From Flavobacteriaceae bacterium (lineage in GTDB: Bacteria; Bacteroidota; Bacteroidia; Flavobacteriales; Flavobacteriaceae): DNA of 6,020 bases. The stretch is from assembly GCA_029247985.1 (NCBI GenBank), contig JAQWKF010000040.1:1-6020 (forward strand), in the 5' to 3' direction. The notes beneath the pieces were generated by a model. That model did no database searches. It saw nothing but the letters and a program-made list of their open reading frames with translations, and was not told the origin of the DNA. Below, one piece after another: positions 1-6,020 of this stretch; within the stretch, counting starts at the first letter, position 1; each line of letters starts with the position of its first letter. The position numbers and the translations under genes were made by a program.

Positions 1-101
1 CATGTTCTATTTCTTTTTTTATCTATTTTTTAAGGGTGTCGTGTTTAAAAAATTTAATTACTAAATAGTTTTGAAAATTGAGCTAAGCTCTCAGTAATTG
101 A

Positions 102-128
102 GTTCGATATTTTTTCTGCGCGCGCTAC
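102..128 (+). repeat. First copy of a flanking repeat block: GTTCGATATTT, 12 bases, CTAC
   Basis: The 11-base word GTTCGATATTT at 102-112 is followed after exactly 12 unrelated bases by CTAC at 125-128. The same word, spacing and CTAC recur at 1808-1834 on the other side of the phospholipase D gene. Further shared words occur in the same order upstream (GTGTCG at 36-41, TTTTG at 69-73, TAAT at 95-98), but at different spacings. In both copies a Rho-independent terminator follows within about 12 bases. The match is read directly; its role is inferred. Confidence 0.5.
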
Positions 129-137
129 TAAAACAAT

Positions 138-177
138 AAAACGGTTATACTTTTATAAAGTGTAACCGTTTTTTTTT
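138..177 (+). terminator. Rho-independent terminator just upstream of the PLD gene
   Basis: Positions 138-150 pair with 160-172 to make a 13 bp stem with a single G-T wobble. The loop of about 9 bases can zip further, and an uninterrupted run of nine T begins at 169. It points along the plus strand, so it probably ends a transcript from a gene left of the window. Its U-run ends only 14 bases before the ATG of the next gene, so it could also act as a leader attenuator for that gene. On the minus strand the hairpin is followed by a weaker T-rich stretch, but no minus-strand gene ends here. Confidence 0.85.
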
Positions 178-190
178 GTTAATTAGTTTT

Positions 191-1717
191 ATGAAAATTA
201 GAATTTTAATATTCTCATTGTTATTTCTGTGTTGTAATAATTTAAATGAAGATACAAGGATTGAATTGTTATTTAATAGCCCAATTTCTTTTGATTCTCC
301 AAAAAAACAATCTTCTTCAAAAGTGGGCAAGTCTCTATTAAATTTAATTGACGGAGCTAATAATACAATTCATTTTGCAATATACGGTATGAGAAATCAA
401 CCAAAAATTTTAGATGCATTAATAAGAGCAAAGAAAAGAGGTGTTTCTATTTTAGGTGTAGTCGATAAAGATATTTATAATAACAATTATTATTCAGATA
501 CAAATGAATTAATTAAGTTAATTGACTACATAAAGAGTGATTATGATTCAGATATTAAAAATGCAGGTTTTGTAAAAGAATATAATTATAAACCATACTG
601 GGATAAACCAAGCGGATTCAATGGACCTCCATCAATTGTTGGTTATTCAATTGATGATAAAACTGCAATTATTTCAGTTCAAGCTTCAAAAGAAAAAATA
701 TCATTTACTGGAAATATAATGCATAACAAGTTTTTTGTTTTTGACAATGAAATAATATGGACAGGCTCAACTAATATTAGTGATTCTGGAACTGGAGGAT
801 ATAATGCAAACGTATCTGCTTTGATTAAATCAAAAGAAATAGCAAGTTTATATATAGAAGAATTTAATCAAATGTATTATCAAGGAAAATATCATAATTC
901 TAAAAGAGTGAGTTCAAACTTGATAAAATACAACAAGAATAGTGATGTTAATGTTTATTTTTCCCCTCAGACAAAAGTTTTATCAGATAAAATCATCCCC
1001 TTAATTGAAGCTTCAACTGAATCTATAAATGTTTCTGTATTTTTTCTTACACATAAAGATGTAACAGGAGCTTTAATAGAGGCTAAAAGAAGAGGTGTAA
1101 GTGTTAAAATTATTATTGATGCTTCTGGGGCAAGTAATGAATATACAAAGTATGAATTTTTAAGAATGGCTGGAATTCCTGTAAAAATTGAAAATTGGGG
1201 TGGTAAATTACATTCAAAGGCAGCAACAATTGATAATAAAATTTTAATTCTCGGGTCAATGAATTGGACTAGTGCTGGTGAAAATAGAAATGATGAAAAC
1301 ACTATTTTAATTAATGATCAGAAATTAGCTAATCAGTTTAATTCATTTTTTCAAGATATTTGGAATTCAATTCCTGATAAATGGTTAAAGGAAAGACCTT
1401 CTGCGGAATCTATATTTTCGGTTAATTCATGTAATGACGGGATAGATAACGATTATGATGATAGAATAGATAATTTGGATTCAGCATGTATAAATAAAAC
1501 AAATGAACTTAACAAATTACCTCCCATTTACATTGTTAATAAGACTGAAGGTTCAAAATTAATTAAAGGGAATATCTCAAAGGGAGGAAAGAAAATTTAT
1601 CACCTACCTAATCAAAAATATTATGATAAAGTAAATATAGATTTAAAAAAAGGAGAATATTTTTTTGCAAATGAGAAAGAAGCGATAAAGCTCGGTTTTA
1701 GAAAATCAAAAATTTAG
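191..1717 (+). CDS. Secreted lipoprotein of the phospholipase D superfamily (two HKD motifs), probable extracellular nuclease or phosphodiesterase
   Basis: The product is 508 residues from the ATG at 191. A TTG further upstream lies in the terminator U-run and is unlikely to be used. Residues 1-13 form a hydrophobic signal followed by Cys14-Cys15 and an Asn/Glu/Asp-rich stretch, which suggests a lipoprotein of the outer membrane or cell surface. Two HxK(x)4D motifs give a complete pseudo-dimeric active site: His178/Lys180/Asp185 followed by GSTN, and His341/Lys343/Asp348 followed by GSMN. Each is preceded by an alpha/beta half with RGV (residues 83-85 and 301-303). An insert of about 80 residues precedes the first HKD. 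Residues 414-433 are an Asp-rich segment between two Cys, like calcium-binding DGxDNDxD motifs of secreted proteins. The last 50 residues (GNIS, KIYH, YYDK, GFRKSK) resemble the short tail domain behind secreted thermonucleases and PLD proteins (the 'sunset' domain, from memory). Family membership is firm. Nuclease activity is inferred; phospholipase activity is the alternative. The gene is much more AT-rich than the operon to its right. Confidence 0.88.
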   Translation: MKIRILIFSLLFLCCNNLNEDTRIELLFNSPISFDSPKKQSSSKVGKSLLNLIDGANNTIHFAIYGMRNQPKILDALIRAKKRGVSILGVVDKDIYNNNYYSDTNELIKLIDYIKSDYDSDIKNAGFVKEYNYKPYWDKPSGFNGPPSIVGYSIDDKTAIISVQASKEKISFTGNIMHNKFFVFDNEIIWTGSTNISDSGTGGYNANVSALIKSKEIASLYIEEFNQMYYQGKYHNSKRVSSNLIKYNKNSDVNVYFSPQTKVLSDKIIPLIEASTESINVSVFFLTHKDVTGALIEAKRRGVSVKIIIDASGASNEYTKYEFLRMAGIPVKIENWGGKLHSKAATIDNKILILGSMNWTSAGENRNDENTILINDQKLANQFNSFFQDIWNSIPDKWLKERPSAESIFSVNSCNDGIDNDYDDRIDNLDSACINKTNELNKLPPIYIVNKTEGSKLIKGNISKGGKKIYHLPNQKYYDKVNIDLKKGEYFFANEKEAIKLGFRKSKI

Positions 1718-1732
1718 ATTATAAATAGATTT

Positions 1733-1788
1733 ACTTACTTCACTCCCATGAATAATAACAGTTATTTTATAATGAGTGTCGATTAAGT
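1733..1788. repeat. Imperfect inverted repeat downstream of the PLD gene
   Basis: Three nested arms pair. ACTTA (1733-1737) pairs with TAAGT (1784-1788), and CACTC (1741-1745) with GAGTG (1774-1778). An inner AATAA/TTATT closes a three-base loop around 1758. The arms are separated by a CTT/TCGAT internal loop and a CC bulge. There is no T-run right after it, so it is not a classical terminator. It may stabilise the 3' end of the message or be a structured recombination site. The fold is weak and AT-rich. Confidence 0.35.
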
Positions 1789-1807
1789 GTTTTGGAGTTA
1801 GACTAAT

Positions 1808-1834
1808 GTTCGATATTTCCAATGAGTTATCTAC
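1808..1834 (+). repeat. Second copy of the flanking repeat block: GTTCGATATTT, 12 bases, CTAC
   Basis: GTTCGATATTT at 1808-1818 and CTAC at 1831-1834 repeat the block at 102-128 with identical internal spacing and orientation. Here TAAT lies directly before it, and GTGTCG lies at 1776-1781. The strong terminator at 1840 follows directly. The two copies bracket the whole PLD gene as direct repeats about 1.7 kb apart. Confidence 0.5.
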
Positions 1835-1839
1835 ACACC

Positions 1840-1876
1840 GGGACAAATCTTGTTTTTGAGATTTGTCCCTTTTTTT
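1840..1876 (+). terminator. Strong Rho-independent terminator of the PLD gene
   Basis: GGGACAAATCT (1840-1850) and AGATTTGTCCC (1859-1869) form a perfect 11 bp stem with an 8-base loop. Seven T follow, then a further T-rich stretch. It lies about 120 bases after the PLD stop codon on the plus strand. On the minus strand the hairpin is not followed by a U-run, so it is at best a weak stop for the convergent galactose operon, for which I see no other clear terminator. Confidence 0.93.
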
Positions 1877-1977
1877 ATTTTCTTTATTTACTCTGGTAAA
1901 ATAGACAATTTTGTGTAAAATAGGGTTAATACTACCATCGGTTAGAACTTTTTCTGCTGAAATTGAAGTTTTAAATT

Positions 1978-3666
1978 TTACCAAAACAACGCATACAGAA
2001 GCGCTGTAATCAGCAGCACTCCAAAAGCCCCTACATTAAACGTTTTGTCTGTTGCAAATAGCTGTTTGCTCAGCACGATGGCTTTTGGGTCATCCTGATT
2101 GCCCTCAAGTTTGCTGATGCCTGCAATCACAAGCAGCGTTCCGATACAAGTGAGCATCATCTGATGCATAAACGGAAGGTTCACAAACATCGCTGCATCG
2201 CTCCAGCCGTTGGGTGCCACTTTAAAGTACATCGCTATCGGAATGGACAATATCACGCCCCAAATCGCTGCGTTGTTGGTGGCTTTTTTATAGAATAGTC
2301 CCATAAGGAACACAGCCAATATCCCTGGGCTTACCACCCCTGTATATTCTTGTATAAACTGGAACACCTGCCCCAAACTTCCCAGTTGTGGTGCGATCAG
2401 CATGGCAATGATAAGCGCCACAAGTCCTGTTAGGCGTCCTACTTTCACCATTTGCTTGTCGTTGGCATTTTTATTGAACATCGACTTGTAGATATCCATC
2501 GTAAATATGGTAGATGTGGAGTTAATCATCGAAGCCAGTGAGGAGACGATTGCTGCTGCTAGTGCTGCTAGGATAAGACCTTTGAGTCCTACTGGGATAA
2601 AGTTTTTAATCAGCCATGGTGCGGCGTTGTCATTGGCCACATTGCCAGCGGTTCCTAAAAAGCCTTCGCTGCTTAGCATTCCCATGTTTAGCGTCCCTGT
2701 CTCTGGGTCTAGGTTCATCACATAAGCGATGATCCCTGGAAGTACCACAATCACAGGGATAATGAGCTTTAAAAAGGCTGCAAACACAATCCCTTTTTGA
2801 CCTTCTTTTAAGCTTTTAGCAGCCAGTGTTCTTTGAATAATATATTGGTTAAAGCCCCAGTAATAGAGGTTGGCGACCCACATACCGCCAATGAGTACTG
2901 CTAAACCTGGCAAATCCCACCAAGCGTCTCTTCCGTTGGGGGTGATGATTTCTCCTTTAGAGAGTATCATAGAAAAGCGTTCAGGTGCTTTTTCATAGAC
3001 GTATTTTAGTCCATCGATAAAGCTCCCAGAGTCTGTTACATTCGCTAATGCGAAGTATGCCATGAGTAGACCACCGATAATAAGCAATACCACTTGCACT
3101 ACATCTGTCCAAGCCACAGCTGCCAGTCCGCCCCAAAGGGAATAGGCCGCAGCGAATAGGCCGAGTCCTATGATGCTGTTAAGCAGTATACCACCATCTC
3201 CTGCTCCAATAATGGTATCCAATGCCTTCCCACCTAAAAAGAGGACGGTTGTGAGGTTTACAAAAACAAATAGGGCAATCCAAAATACCGCCAGTATGGT
3301 TTTAAGGTTGGTACTGTATCGTTTTTCAATAAACTCTGGAATGGTATAGAGTCCCTTTTCGATAAAAATGGGTAAAAAGTATTTTCCAACAACTAGTAGC
3401 GTGATGGCGGCCATCCACTCATAGGAGGCAATGGCAAGTCCAAGTGCAAAACCCGATCCAGACATGCCAATAAACTGCTCGGCTGAGATGTTGGCAGCAA
3501 TTAGTGAAGCACCAATCGCCCACCAAGGCAGTGACTTACTGGCTAAAAAATAATCCTCGGCGCTTTTGGTCTCTCCCTTTTTTTGGCGAGACACATAAAG
3601 CCCTATTGATAAAATAAGTACGGCATAAAGCGCAAATATGGTAATATCTATGGTTGAAAAATCCAT
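1978..3666 (-). CDS. sglT: Sodium/galactose (glucose) symporter, SSS family, vSGLT-like
   Basis: The product is a 562-residue inner-membrane transporter of the sodium:solute symporter family, strikingly similar along its whole length to Vibrio parahaemolyticus vSGLT (543 residues, 14 helices; compared from memory). It couples sodium entry to uptake of galactose or glucose. Known vSGLT residues can be placed. The sugar site is Gln64 (Q69), Glu83 (E88), Asn266 (N260) and Lys300 (K294). The inner gate is Tyr269 (Y263) in NLYYWGFNQY. The sodium site is Ala57 (A62), Ile60 (I65), Ala372 (A361), Ser375 (S364) and Ser376 (S365) in AAIVSSLAS. Asp188 sits in WTDV. The extra length lies mainly in two loops, about residues 236-250 and 320-348. 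It is the last gene of the operon, 28 bases after galT, with no Shine-Dalgarno sequence. Cotranscription with galK and galT supports galactose as a physiological substrate, though glucose may also be carried. Confidence 0.96.
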   Translation of the reverse strand: MDFSTIDITIFALYAVLILSIGLYVSRQKKGETKSAEDYFLASKSLPWWAIGASLIAANISAEQFIGMSGSGFALGLAIASYEWMAAITLLVVGKYFLPIFIEKGLYTIPEFIEKRYSTNLKTILAVFWIALFVFVNLTTVLFLGGKALDTIIGAGDGGILLNSIIGLGLFAAAYSLWGGLAAVAWTDVVQVVLLIIGGLLMAYFALANVTDSGSFIDGLKYVYEKAPERFSMILSKGEIITPNGRDAWWDLPGLAVLIGGMWVANLYYWGFNQYIIQRTLAAKSLKEGQKGIVFAAFLKLIIPVIVVLPGIIAYVMNLDPETGTLNMGMLSSEGFLGTAGNVANDNAAPWLIKNFIPVGLKGLILAALAAAIVSSLASMINSTSTIFTMDIYKSMFNKNANDKQMVKVGRLTGLVALIIAMLIAPQLGSLGQVFQFIQEYTGVVSPGILAVFLMGLFYKKATNNAAIWGVILSIPIAMYFKVAPNGWSDAAMFVNLPFMHQMMLTCIGTLLVIAGISKLEGNQDDPKAIVLSKQLFATDKTFNVGAFGVLLITALLYALFW

Positions 3667-3694
3667 GTTGGTTTAATTTTGGTTTTGAATATAG

Positions 3695-4726
3695 TTAATT
3701 GTTTGAATAGTGTGTGGTTGCACAATCACGTAAGCGTTGCGCAGCTTGCTCGGCAGTGATGTCACGCTGTGGGTTGGCAAACATTTCGTAGCCCACCATA
3801 AATTTCTTGACCTCGGCTGAGCGCAATAGTGGCGGATAAAACGACATATGCATATGCCAGTGGCTGTTATCCTTGCCGTCTGTAGGCGATTGGTGTATGC
3901 CTGCAGAGTAGGGAAATGAGGTCTCAAAAAGGTTGTCGTATCTAGTGGTGAGGGCTTTTAGGATGCTTGCATAATCCGATACTTCTTGCTGTGAGAGTTC
4001 TAAAATAGAAGTAACATGTCTTTTGGGCACAATCATCGCCTCAAACGGCCATACCGCCCAATAAGGGACCAGGGCTACAAAGCTTTCGTTTTCCAATACA
4101 ATGCGCTCTTTAGCATTGAGCTCTTGTTTGAGGTAATCGCCCAGTAAACTGATGTTGTTTTGATCCCAATAGCTTTTTTGGCGTACCACTTTTTTCTCAA
4201 CCTCTTGCGGAATGGAGCGTTGTGCCCATATCTGTCCATGCGGGTGTGGGTTAGAGCAGCCCATAATCGCCCCTTTGTTCTCAAAAATCTGTACGTGGTT
4301 GATGTTTGGGTCACTCCCAAGGGTGGTGTATTCCTTTTGCCAAAGGTTTATTACCTCAATAATATCATCAACCTCCATAAGCGGCAGCGTTAGGCTGTGA
4401 TTGGGGTGATAGCAAATCACTTTGCATATTCCGGATTCGCTTTCGGCTTCTAATAGCCCCGCTTTAAAGGGTTCTTCTGGACCTTCAAGAAGCGCTGCAA
4501 AATCATTTTGGAAGCTGTAAGTACCCGAATAGTCTAGGTTTTTAGCGCCTCCTGCACGTTCATTACCTGGACATAAATAGCAGTTGGGATCGTATGCCAA
4601 GCGTTCCACTTCTTGAGGCTTGTCTTTTTTGCCTTGCCATGGTCGTTTGGTGCGATGTGGCGATACCAATACCCATTCCCCTGTGAGGATATTTTTTCTT
4701 CTATGTGGGATGTTATTAAAATCCAT
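3695..4726 (-). CDS. galT: Galactose-1-phosphate uridylyltransferase (EC 2.7.7.12)
   Basis: The product is a 343-residue cytoplasmic enzyme of the Leloir pathway, close in length to E. coli GalT (348). It swaps UMP between UDP-glucose and galactose-1-phosphate through a uridylyl-histidine intermediate. The HPHGQ motif at 161-165 carries the nucleophile His163 (E. coli H166) and Gln165. The zinc ligands Cys49, Cys52, His110 and His161 match E. coli C52, C55, H115 and H164. Other family blocks are HRRKNILTGEW near the start, ENKGAIMGCSNPHPHG, VPYWAVWPFE and FYPPLLRSA. Two of the four structural iron ligands known from E. coli seem lost: E182 aligns with Lys179 and H298 with Ser in HMHMSF, while H281 and H296 are kept. 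The ATG immediately follows the galK TAG with no spacer, so translation is probably coupled. Identification is secure; the iron-site alignment is by eye. Confidence 0.97.
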   Translation of the reverse strand: MDFNNIPHRRKNILTGEWVLVSPHRTKRPWQGKKDKPQEVERLAYDPNCYLCPGNERAGGAKNLDYSGTYSFQNDFAALLEGPEEPFKAGLLEAESESGICKVICYHPNHSLTLPLMEVDDIIEVINLWQKEYTTLGSDPNINHVQIFENKGAIMGCSNPHPHGQIWAQRSIPQEVEKKVVRQKSYWDQNNISLLGDYLKQELNAKERIVLENESFVALVPYWAVWPFEAMIVPKRHVTSILELSQQEVSDYASILKALTTRYDNLFETSFPYSAGIHQSPTDGKDNSHWHMHMSFYPPLLRSAEVKKFMVGYEMFANPQRDITAEQAAQRLRDCATTHYSNN

Positions 4727-5857
4727 CTATGATTCAGAATTTAGCGTTTCTACCCCATTGGACGTGGCAACTATTATAGAGGTAAGGTTAATATCAAACT
4801 GCTCTTTGTAGGCTTTGCTTGCCAAATCCATAAACTCATTGACAAAGCCCTCTTCCACTAGGTTAATGGTACAACCGCCAAAGCCACCACCCATCATACG
4901 ACTTCCCACCACCTGCGGGAGGTCTTTTGATAGATCCACTAAAAAATCAAGTTCTGGACAACTGACTTCATAGTTTTTTGACAGTCCTTCGTGGGTTTGG
5001 TACATCAACTTGCCAAATCCCTTAATATCTCCGCTTTGGATAAGCTCAGCAGCTTTTAAGGTTCTGGCGTTTTCACGCGATACAAAAAGTGCCCGCTGAT
5101 AAACTTTTCCAGAGAGTTTTTCCTTGTAAGTCTCAATGACAGACTCTGGAACATCTGCCAAAAACGCATACTGCGAGTGATCTTTTTGAATAACAGCAAG
5201 GGCTTCTTCACACTCTTCACGGCGTGTGTTGTACTCGCTTGTGGCAAGGTTATGAGATACGTTGGTGTTCAGTAGCAATATCTTGTAAGGAGCAAACTCT
5301 GCATCGATGAGCTTATAGTCTAAGGTCTCACAGTTGAGAAGTAATAGTTTTTTACGCTTGCCCATTGTGACCGCAAACTGATCCATCACTCCGCACTTGG
5401 TACCCACAAAGTTGTGCTCTGCCATGCGAGAGATCTCAATAAGCTCCAAATTGGAAAGCCCCAAATCAAACAAATCATTTAAGCCTTTGGCTACCCCACA
5501 TTCTAGTGCAGCCGATGAGCTGATGCCTGCCCCGATAGGCAGCTCACTGGATATCACACAATCAAAACCACCAAGCTTTCCCGGGCGGGATTTTACGACC
5601 CCATCGACAACACCCAAAACATAGTTCTCCCAATGGGTATCGCTGATTTGTAAGGGCTTTTTGATATCAAAAGTAAAAGCACCCTCGTCTTCGGAGTTTA
5701 CCCGACATAGGCTGTTTTCCTTTTTTCTAAACCACATGGTGACTTTTCTATCTATCGCTGCGGGCAATACATGCCCACCATTGTAGTCGATATGTTCGCC
5801 AATTAGGTTGATGCGGCCAGGGGATTTTACAATGATGTCGGATTCATTGGTGTTCAT
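4727..5857 (-). CDS. galK: Galactokinase (EC 2.7.1.6), GHMP kinase family
   Basis: GalK phosphorylates galactose with ATP to galactose-1-phosphate in the cytoplasm, the first committed Leloir step. I take the ATG at 5857 (376 residues); a TTG two codons earlier (5863) is possible, and an in-frame TAA four codons before that excludes a longer form. All three family motifs are present (numbering from the TTG). The galactokinase signature GRINLIGEHIDYNGG is at 16-30. The ATP-binding GAGISSSAAL is at 111-120. The C-terminal GHMP motif SRMMGGGFGGC is at 321-331. Asp161 in GVMDQFA is the expected catalytic base, with Arg17 as its partner. The N-terminus is short: only about 13 residues precede the signature Gly-Arg, against roughly 26 in E. 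coli GalK, so the leading helix is missing or reduced. It is the first gene of the operon, directly abutting galT. A 13-base palindrome in its leader may be an operator. Confidence 0.97.
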   Translation of the reverse strand: MNTNESDIIVKSPGRINLIGEHIDYNGGHVLPAAIDRKVTMWFRKKENSLCRVNSEDEGAFTFDIKKPLQISDTHWENYVLGVVDGVVKSRPGKLGGFDCVISSELPIGAGISSSAALECGVAKGLNDLFDLGLSNLELIEISRMAEHNFVGTKCGVMDQFAVTMGKRKKLLLLNCETLDYKLIDAEFAPYKILLLNTNVSHNLATSEYNTRREECEEALAVIQKDHSQYAFLADVPESVIETYKEKLSGKVYQRALFVSRENARTLKAAELIQSGDIKGFGKLMYQTHEGLSKNYEVSCPELDFLVDLSKDLPQVVGSRMMGGGFGGCTINLVEEGFVNEFMDLASKAYKEQFDINLTSIIVATSNGVETLNSES

Positions 5858-5897
5858 GGTCAATGGTGATGTTTATTGGAAAATTAGTCTTTTTGAG

Positions 5898-5910
5898 CGC
5901 ATTGAATGCG
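5898..5910. promoter_or_regulatory. Candidate operator: 13-base perfect palindrome in the galK leader
   Basis: CGCATTGAATGCG is a perfect 6-1-6 inverted repeat, GC-capped inside an AT-rich leader. It lies between the proposed -7 element and the galK start, about where the first transcribed bases would be, a usual place for a repressor site. It could alternatively be a 5 bp hairpin with a TGA loop in the mRNA leader. No regulator gene is in the window, so its binding protein is unknown. Confidence 0.4.
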
Positions 5911-5920
5911 ACAATGATAA

Positions 5921-5949
5921 TAAACGTATAAGTATGAACTATTTTACAA
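5921..5949 (-). promoter_or_regulatory. Candidate galactose operon promoter (Bacteroidota -33/-7 type)
   Basis: On the minus strand, TTG (5949-5947) is followed after 18 bases by TACGTTTA (5928-5921). That is one base short of the TAnnTTTG -7 consensus of Bacteroidota, at near-normal spacing. It lies about 60 bases upstream of the galK ATG. The sequence is AT-rich, so chance matches are easy, and no transcription data are available. Confidence 0.35.
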
Positions 5950-5952
5950 TTT

Positions 5953-5963
5953 TCAACTGTTGA
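5953..5963. promoter_or_regulatory. Second short palindrome upstream of the galK promoter candidate
   Basis: TCAACTGTTGA is a perfect 5-1-5 inverted repeat located just upstream of the proposed -33 element. Its sequence differs from the palindrome at 5898-5910, so the two are not obviously sites for the same protein. It could be an activator site or chance. Confidence 0.22.
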
Positions 5964-6020
5964 TTTAAAATACTAGAAAGTTTTTGTTTGACAGTGTTAT
6001 GTTCAGCACTACTAGATAGA

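Noticed and set aside
1..68. Possible 3' end of an upstream plus-strand gene
   Set aside because: All three forward frames are open from the left edge for a short distance (stops at 31-33, 62-64 and 66-68). Nothing in the translations is recognisable, so the coding frame cannot be chosen, if there is one.
66..73. TAGTTTTG as a -7 promoter element for the PLD gene
   Set aside because: It matches the consensus, but there is no good TTG/TTTG at the expected distance upstream, and such words are common in AT-rich DNA. It is mentioned only as a possibility under the leader finding.
80..90. GAGCTAAGCTC near-palindrome
   Set aside because: Its one-base centre cannot form a stable hairpin, and it has no counterpart in the second flanking block.
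176..190. TTG at 176 as an alternative start of the PLD gene, adding five residues
   Set aside because: It lies in the U-run of the terminator and would put extra residues before a well-formed lipoprotein signal starting at the ATG at 191.
1896..1923. Direct repeat GTAAAATAG, two copies 19 bases apart
   Set aside because: Nine AT-rich bases repeated once in an AT-rich spacer is likely chance; no array or boundary is associated with it.
1706..1984. Minus-strand 92-codon open frame between sglT and the PLD gene
   Set aside because: It needs a TTG start overlapping the end of sglT, runs through the terminator hairpin and ends inside the PLD gene on the opposite strand. Its first 40 residues vaguely recall the arm-binding region of Bacteroidota tyrosine integrases (a lysine-rich DG..PI pattern), but this is too weak to call a gene or remnant.
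5964..6020. Divergent plus-strand gene or promoter at the right edge
   Set aside because: The ATG at 5999 reaches a stop after six codons and no other start is visible; the sequence ends before anything can be judged.

Overview
The window looks like chromosomal DNA from a member of the Bacteroidota, most likely a marine-type flavobacterium. The reasons are the absence of Shine-Dalgarno sequences in front of all four genes, a galK-galT-sodium/sugar symporter operon, a promoter candidate resembling the Bacteroidota -33/-7 pattern, and a lipoprotein signal followed by an Asn/Glu/Asp-rich start. The species cannot be named from this sequence.

Left part (about 1-1880), plus strand, strongly AT-rich: one gene for a secreted, lipid-anchored phospholipase D superfamily protein. 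It has two intact HKD motifs, a Cys-bounded Asp-rich segment and a short C-terminal domain of the kind seen behind secreted nucleases. It sits between two Rho-independent terminators. Each terminator is preceded by the same 11-base word (GTTCGATATTT) followed 12 bases later by CTAC, so the gene looks like a compact cassette bounded by related 3' blocks. The gene starts only about 14 bases after the U-run of the first terminator.

Middle (1718-1977): a 260-base AT-rich gap between convergent genes. It holds an imperfect inverted repeat, the second block of the flanking repeat and its terminator. I see no convincing gene in it.

Right part (1978-5857), minus strand, clearly higher in GC: a three-gene galactose operon in the order galK, galT, sglT. 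SglT imports galactose with sodium across the inner membrane, GalK phosphorylates it to galactose-1-phosphate, and GalT exchanges the uridylyl group with UDP-glucose to give UDP-galactose and glucose-1-phosphate. The epimerase (galE) and mutarotase (galM) that complete the Leloir pathway are not in the window. galK and galT abut exactly (TAG directly followed by ATG), and sglT follows after 28 bases. Upstream of galK (5858-6020) there is a plausible promoter, with a 13-base perfect palindrome just downstream of it and an 11-base palindrome just upstream, which are candidate sites for a sugar-responsive regulator.

The galactose operon is ordinary metabolism. The points of interest are the cassette-like setting and domain make-up of the phospholipase D protein, the GalT that has apparently lost two of four structural iron ligands, and the palindromes at the operon promoter.
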